DNA of 10,952 nt, from positions 1 to 10,952 of the forward strand of contig CALKJX010000067.1 of the NCBI GenBank assembly GCA_937995555.1, read 5' to 3'. This DNA comes from an uncultured Elioraea sp. (GTDB taxonomy: Bacteria > Pseudomonadota > Alphaproteobacteria > Acetobacterales > Acetobacteraceae). Under the pieces are notes generated by a model. That model made no database searches. It had not been told where the DNA came from and saw only the letters and a list, made by a program, of their open reading frames with translations. The position numbers were made by a program, and so were the translations under genes. This document shows, piece after piece, positions 5,929-10,952 of this stretch (position 1 is the first letter of the stretch; every line of letters starts with the position of its first letter).

Positions 5929-6660
5929 TCATCCTCCCAGAAGCAGGTCGCGGGCCTGGTTGATCCGCGCGGCAAGCCAGTCCGACCCGCCGCGATCCGG
6001 ATGCGCGGTGCGCATCAGCCGCCGATGCGCCTCACGGATCTCCTCGTCCGTGGCACCGGCGCGCAACCCGAGGATCGCGTAGGCCTCCTCGCGCGTCATC
6101 GCGCCCGTCGTGCGCGTGCCCGCCTCGCGCGACGAGCCGCGCGCTTCGCCCGCGGCATCCTCGGCGGCATCGCGCCACGTATCGCCGAACGCGCGATCCA
6201 GCCACGCCTCCAACAGCGGCACGCTCTCGGTATCGGTCGCCCGGCAGTCGAGCCAAAGCTCGATCAGATCGGGCAGACCGAGCTCGGCGAGCTCCCGGCC
6301 GCGAAACACGCCGCGCAGCACCGTGCCGGACATGGTGCCCGTGTCGTGATCGAGCCGCATGCGCAAGGTCGCGGTCTCGACCTCGCTCGCGCGGCTCTCG
6401 CGCCGTCCGCCGGCGCCGAAGGTGCGCTTCGCCTTCCACTGGTTCACCCAGCGCATCAAGAGCGGGCCGAGGACGATCGCGAGAAGGAACGCCTGCCCGC
6501 CCTTGCCCGTGAACAGCAGGAACAGCGCTAGCCCTCCGCCGACGATGATCGCGGTCCATTTGAGGACCGTCTTGATCGTCTCGATCCGGGCATTGGCGAA
6601 GGCGCGCGCCGACCAGATCAGCAGCGCCACCGCCGCGATCCCGGCGAGGAACCAGAGCAT
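5929..6660 (-). CDS. Membrane-anchored J-domain (DnaJ-like) protein
   Basis: 243 residues. The N-terminus holds hydrophobic segments at about 2-20, 34-51 and 55-70, so it is an inner-membrane protein. A basic linker follows, then a conserved block around SEVETATLRMRLDHDTGTMSG (about 92-112) and a helical region LPDLIELWLDCRA...LLEAWLDRAFGDTW seen in alphaproteobacterial homologues. The J domain is at the C-terminus (188-243): EEAYAILGLRAGATDEEIREAHRRL, the Hsp70-activating HPD (220-222) in a HPDRGGSDWLAARINQARDLLL block like that of Tim14/Pam18. It should recruit DnaK to the membrane and stimulate its ATPase; the client is unknown. Its ATG overlaps the upstream VWA stop as TGATG, and its stop is two bases before the next start, so the three genes are surely cotranscribed. 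Confidence 0.9.
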   Translation of the reverse strand: MLWFLAGIAAVALLIWSARAFANARIETIKTVLKWTAIIVGGGLALFLLFTGKGGQAFLLAIVLGPLLMRWVNQWKAKRTFGAGGRRESRASEVETATLRMRLDHDTGTMSGTVLRGVFRGRELAELGLPDLIELWLDCRATDTESVPLLEAWLDRAFGDTWRDAAEDAAGEARGSSREAGTRTTGAMTREEAYAILGLRAGATDEEIREAHRRLMRTAHPDRGGSDWLAARINQARDLLLGG

Positions 6661-7376
6661 CAGCGCCGTCCGGAGAGCTGGTGCGTCAACAGCGCCGCGG
6701 CCCCGCTCCGCTGCGGCGGCAGCCGCGACAGCGCCTCGCGCCCGCCCGCGGCATAGACCGCGACGGCCGCGAGCAGATCGCGCAGCGTGTCGGCCGAGGA
6801 GAGATCGAACGGCGCGTAGGCGCCGCCCGAGAGCCGCGCGAGCTCGCGGAAGCAGCGCTCGGCGAAGGGGTCCCCGCCCTCGTGGAAGAAGAAGCCCGGG
6901 CAGTTCAGCATGCCGAGCTCGCCTGCCCGGTGCGCGAGCACGTCCACGTTCTCCTCGACCGCGTCGCCGATGAACACCAGGGCATTCACGCGCTCCTTGC
7001 GCGTCTCGGCGATCGCATGATCGAGCACCCTCTGGATCTGGGTCTGGCCCCCGAGGCAGGAGACGGTGGTCATCCGCCGGGTGATCTCGTCCACGTCGGA
7101 GAGCCAGGGGGTGGCCATGAACTCGCCGTAGCCGCGGTAGTAGGCGAGGCTCATGGAGAGGCCGCCCAGCGCGCGCGTGGCCTCGAACATGTGGCCGGTG
7201 AGGAAGCAGGCGCGATCCCAGGTCGGCTGGCGCGAGGCCGTGGCATCGACCGTGAAGAGCAGCCGTCCGCGCCGCCCCGATCCGGCCCGCACCGCCGGCA
7301 TGGTCTGGACGCGCCTGAGGAACGCCGAGACGGCGGCGCTTGTCGGCTTGTCGGTGAGGCGTCGGTCCCCGGTCAT
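6660..7376 (-). CDS. VWA-domain protein with an intact MIDAS-like site
   Basis: 238 residues with no signal peptide or membrane segment. Residues ~37-210 read as a von Willebrand factor A fold: first strand LLFTVDATAS holds Asp44, Thr46 and Ser48 (a DxTxS version of the MIDAS DxSxS), GGQTQI (109-114) supplies the MIDAS threonine, and NALVFIGDAVEE gives Asp138. The central part has aromatic stretches YYRGYGEFMATPW. VWA proteins bind partners through a bound Mg ion and often work beside chaperones or AAA+ ATPases. The overlap with the membrane J-protein gene (TGATG) suggests a working pair; this is inference. The start is supported by GAGAGGG just upstream. TTTCCA-17-TATCTG on the - strand before the gene is a poor promoter candidate overlapping the maeB terminator tail. 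The specific function is unknown. Confidence 0.85.
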   Translation of the reverse strand: MTGDRRLTDKPTSAAVSAFLRRVQTMPAVRAGSGRRGRLLFTVDATASRQPTWDRACFLTGHMFEATRALGGLSMSLAYYRGYGEFMATPWLSDVDEITRRMTTVSCLGGQTQIQRVLDHAIAETRKERVNALVFIGDAVEENVDVLAHRAGELGMLNCPGFFFHEGGDPFAERCFRELARLSGGAYAPFDLSSADTLRDLLAAVAVYAAGGREALSRLPPQRSGAAALLTHQLSGRR

Positions 7377-7410
7377 CCGCCCTCTCAGATAGGCCGAGTG
7401 GGGCCGACTG

Positions 7411-7436
7411 GAAAGCCGCGGCGGGCCCGCCCGGCT
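7411..7436 (-). terminator. Intrinsic terminator candidate after maeB
   Basis: On the - strand a GC-rich hairpin (arms within 7436-7414, about 11 pairs with one bulged base, very short loop) is followed by TTTCC. It sits about 50 bases beyond the maeB stop codon and before the VWA start, so it would separate maeB from the VWA-J-protein run. The U-tract is short. Confidence 0.5.
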
Positions 7437-7484
7437 CTCAATCGCGCGGGAGAAACGGCGTGCGGCGGCGCAGCACCCTCCGCC

Positions 7485-9761
<2,277 letters not shown>

Positions 9762-10041
9762 GCGCGCCCCCCGTTGTCCGTCGCCGAGGGGATAGCGCGG
9801 TCGGGCCGCGCCGGCGACCCCCGGACCGCAGGGGCAACTGTCAGCCCCGCTTCCTGCCCATGCTGTCGGACTTCTTTACAGCCGGACGAGGCCGTATCGA
9901 TCACGCGACGAAATATGCTTGCCATGCAACCTTTTGGTCGAAGTGGTGCGCGTCTTGCATCGCTGGGCCCAATCCTGCATGGCCCTTGCGCGGGCAGGGC
10001 AATGTCTGGACTGCTGGAACGGATCGCACGGGAGATTGCGC
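9762..10041. promoter_or_regulatory. Divergent intergenic region between maeB and the PEP-CTERM gene
   Basis: 280 bases with no credible gene; it must hold the promoters of both neighbours. The maeB side is GC-rich with a weak -10-like TATCCC (9793-9788, - strand). The other side (about 9865-9960) is AT-richer, with TTTACA at 9875-9880 and TATGCT at 9914-9919, which are too far apart to form one promoter. A short 8-bp inverted repeat GCCATGCA (9921-9928) / TGCATGGC (9976-9983) is present. The PEP-CTERM ribosome binding site GGGAGA is at 10030-10035. Confidence 0.4.
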
Positions 10042-10893
10042 ATGAGACTTCATACAGGGGTCGCGGCCGCGGCGCTCTGGTTGGCCGCCTCCGGCGTCGC
10101 CGGCGCGGCGACGATCGTGACGGCGAACAACCCGGCGCCGGGGGATTCCTTCTCCAATGCCGGGCCGACCAACCAGGGCCAGGCGATCGGCACCTCGGAC
10201 TGGTACTACAACAACGTCCGCAATGGCGGTACCGTCGGCATCAACACGACCCTGCCGCGCAACGGCAATGGGTCGGCCTGGTTCCAGAGTCTCGACGGCG
10301 CCGACAAGGCCGACATCGAGTTCCTGCCGAACGCGGCCAACATCGGCGGCAATTACGTCTCGGTCGGCTCGCTCGGCGCGTTCTCGGCGCTCTCGACCTT
10401 CGGCTACGAGTGGTATCGCGACGGCACGAGCACCAACCCCACCGTGCAGCACCCGGCGCTGCGCGTGCTGCTTGACCTGGACGGCAATCTGCTGACCAGC
10501 GACCGCGCCGGGCTGGTGTTCGAGCGCGCCTACAACAGCCTGCCGACGCTGACCGACCAGTGGGTGGCGGACACGATCGGCGCCACCACCAACCTCTGGT
10601 CATTCGGCGCGCTGGGCTTTGCGACCGGCGGCTACGGGGTGACGCTTGCGCAGTGGCAGGCGCAGTTGGCGACGGCTTTCCCGAATGCGGTGATCGTCGG
10701 CTTCTCGGCCGGGGTCGGGTCGGGCTGGAACGGCGTGTTCACCGGCGCGGTGGACAGCATCACCTGGACCATCGGCGGGCAGACCGAGACGTTCAACTTC
10801 GAGGTCGCGGGCGTGCCGGTGCCCGAACCGGCGTCGCTGGCGCTGTTCGGCCTCGCCCTGATGGGGCTGGCGGCGGCGCGCCGGCGCGCCTGA
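10042..10893 (+). CDS. PEP-CTERM sorting-domain exported protein
   Basis: 283 residues. A signal peptide (1-22, AALWLAASGVAGA) leads into a mature region rich in Gly, Asn, Ser, Thr and aromatics, with very few Lys and no Cys, as usual for surface or extracellular β-rich proteins. The last 26 residues form a PEP-CTERM signal: VPVPEPAS (258-265), a hydrophobic helix LALFGLALMGLAAA, and the basic end RRRA. Exosortase recognises such tails at the inner membrane and processes them, often in bacteria that make exopolysaccharide. The block DSITWTIGGQTETFNFE just before the tail is common in PEP-CTERM proteins. No exosortase gene lies in the window, so it must be encoded elsewhere. The start is supported by GGGAGA six bases upstream. 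The biochemical role of the mature domain is unknown. Confidence 0.92.
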   Translation: MRLHTGVAAAALWLAASGVAGAATIVTANNPAPGDSFSNAGPTNQGQAIGTSDWYYNNVRNGGTVGINTTLPRNGNGSAWFQSLDGADKADIEFLPNAANIGGNYVSVGSLGAFSALSTFGYEWYRDGTSTNPTVQHPALRVLLDLDGNLLTSDRAGLVFERAYNSLPTLTDQWVADTIGATTNLWSFGALGFATGGYGVTLAQWQAQLATAFPNAVIVGFSAGVGSGWNGVFTGAVDSITWTIGGQTETFNFEVAGVPVPEPASLALFGLALMGLAAARRRA

Positions 10894-10906
10894 GGCGCAG
10901 GCCGCG

Positions 10907-10948
10907 CGGCGGGCAGGGGAGGGCGGGCGTTCCCGCGTCTGCCCGCCG
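10907..10948 (+). terminator. Hairpin after the PEP-CTERM gene, possible terminator
   Basis: A 10-bp perfect stem, CGGCGGGCAG (10907-10916) with CTGCCCGCCG (10939-10948), encloses a small inner hairpin CGGG / CCCG (10924-10927 / 10932-10935). It begins 14 bases after the stop codon. The window ends four bases later, so any U-tract cannot be seen. Confidence 0.5.
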
Positions 10949-10952
10949 GCGC

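Noticed and set aside
4034..6082. Very long + strand open frame (682 codons) opposite ttuC and the lyase gene
   Set aside because: It is an Arg/His/Gln-rich antisense shadow with no domain, and it crosses two genes and the structured gap between them. High GC makes such frames common.
9921..9983. 8-bp inverted repeat GCCATGCA / TGCATGGC before the PEP-CTERM gene
   Set aside because: The arms are 47 bases apart and short; chance level without comparative data.

Overview
The window is very GC-rich (roughly 70% by eye) and densely coded, with Ala/Arg-rich proteins. A YoaB-type RidA protein, a membrane J-protein of the alphaproteobacterial type, a MaeB-type malic enzyme, a TtuC-type dehydrogenase and a PEP-CTERM protein together suggest an alphaproteobacterial chromosome, most likely Rhodospirillales/Acetobacteraceae-like. 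That placement is an inference from gene content. I see no rRNA, tRNA, insertion sequence, prophage gene or CRISPR array.

Left part, + strand (1-3256): the 3' end of an MFS transporter gene overlaps by one base a Gfo/Idh/MocA-family oxidoreductase. Next come a small exported protein with a CPFCRC cysteine cluster and a RidA-family protein that ends in a perfect 11-bp hairpin terminator. After an unusually AT-rich leader there is a secreted CHAP-domain amidase/peptidase.

Middle part, - strand (3309-9761), read from right to left: maeB (malate to pyruvate, with a PTA-like C-terminal domain) and a likely terminator; then a tight run of VWA-domain protein, membrane-anchored J-domain protein and an isocitrate lyase/PEP mutase-family enzyme; then, beyond a 93-base gap, a tartrate/D-malate dehydrogenase (ttuC-like); and finally an NTF2/SnoaL-like protein convergent with the CHAP gene. 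The 93-base gap holds a nested stem-loop followed by a U-rich stretch that runs straight into the ttuC ribosome binding site. This is the most notable non-coding structure in the window.

Right part, + strand (10042-10893): a PEP-CTERM surface/exported protein transcribed divergently from maeB, followed by a hairpin at the window edge.

Functionally, three - strand enzymes (malic enzyme, TtuC-like dehydrogenase, KKCGH-type lyase-family enzyme) handle C4 or related 2-hydroxy acids and feed pyruvate or glyoxylate-level metabolism. The VWA/J-protein pair is embedded among them with no obvious metabolic link. No clearly novel defence or mobile system is visible; most genes belong to known families.
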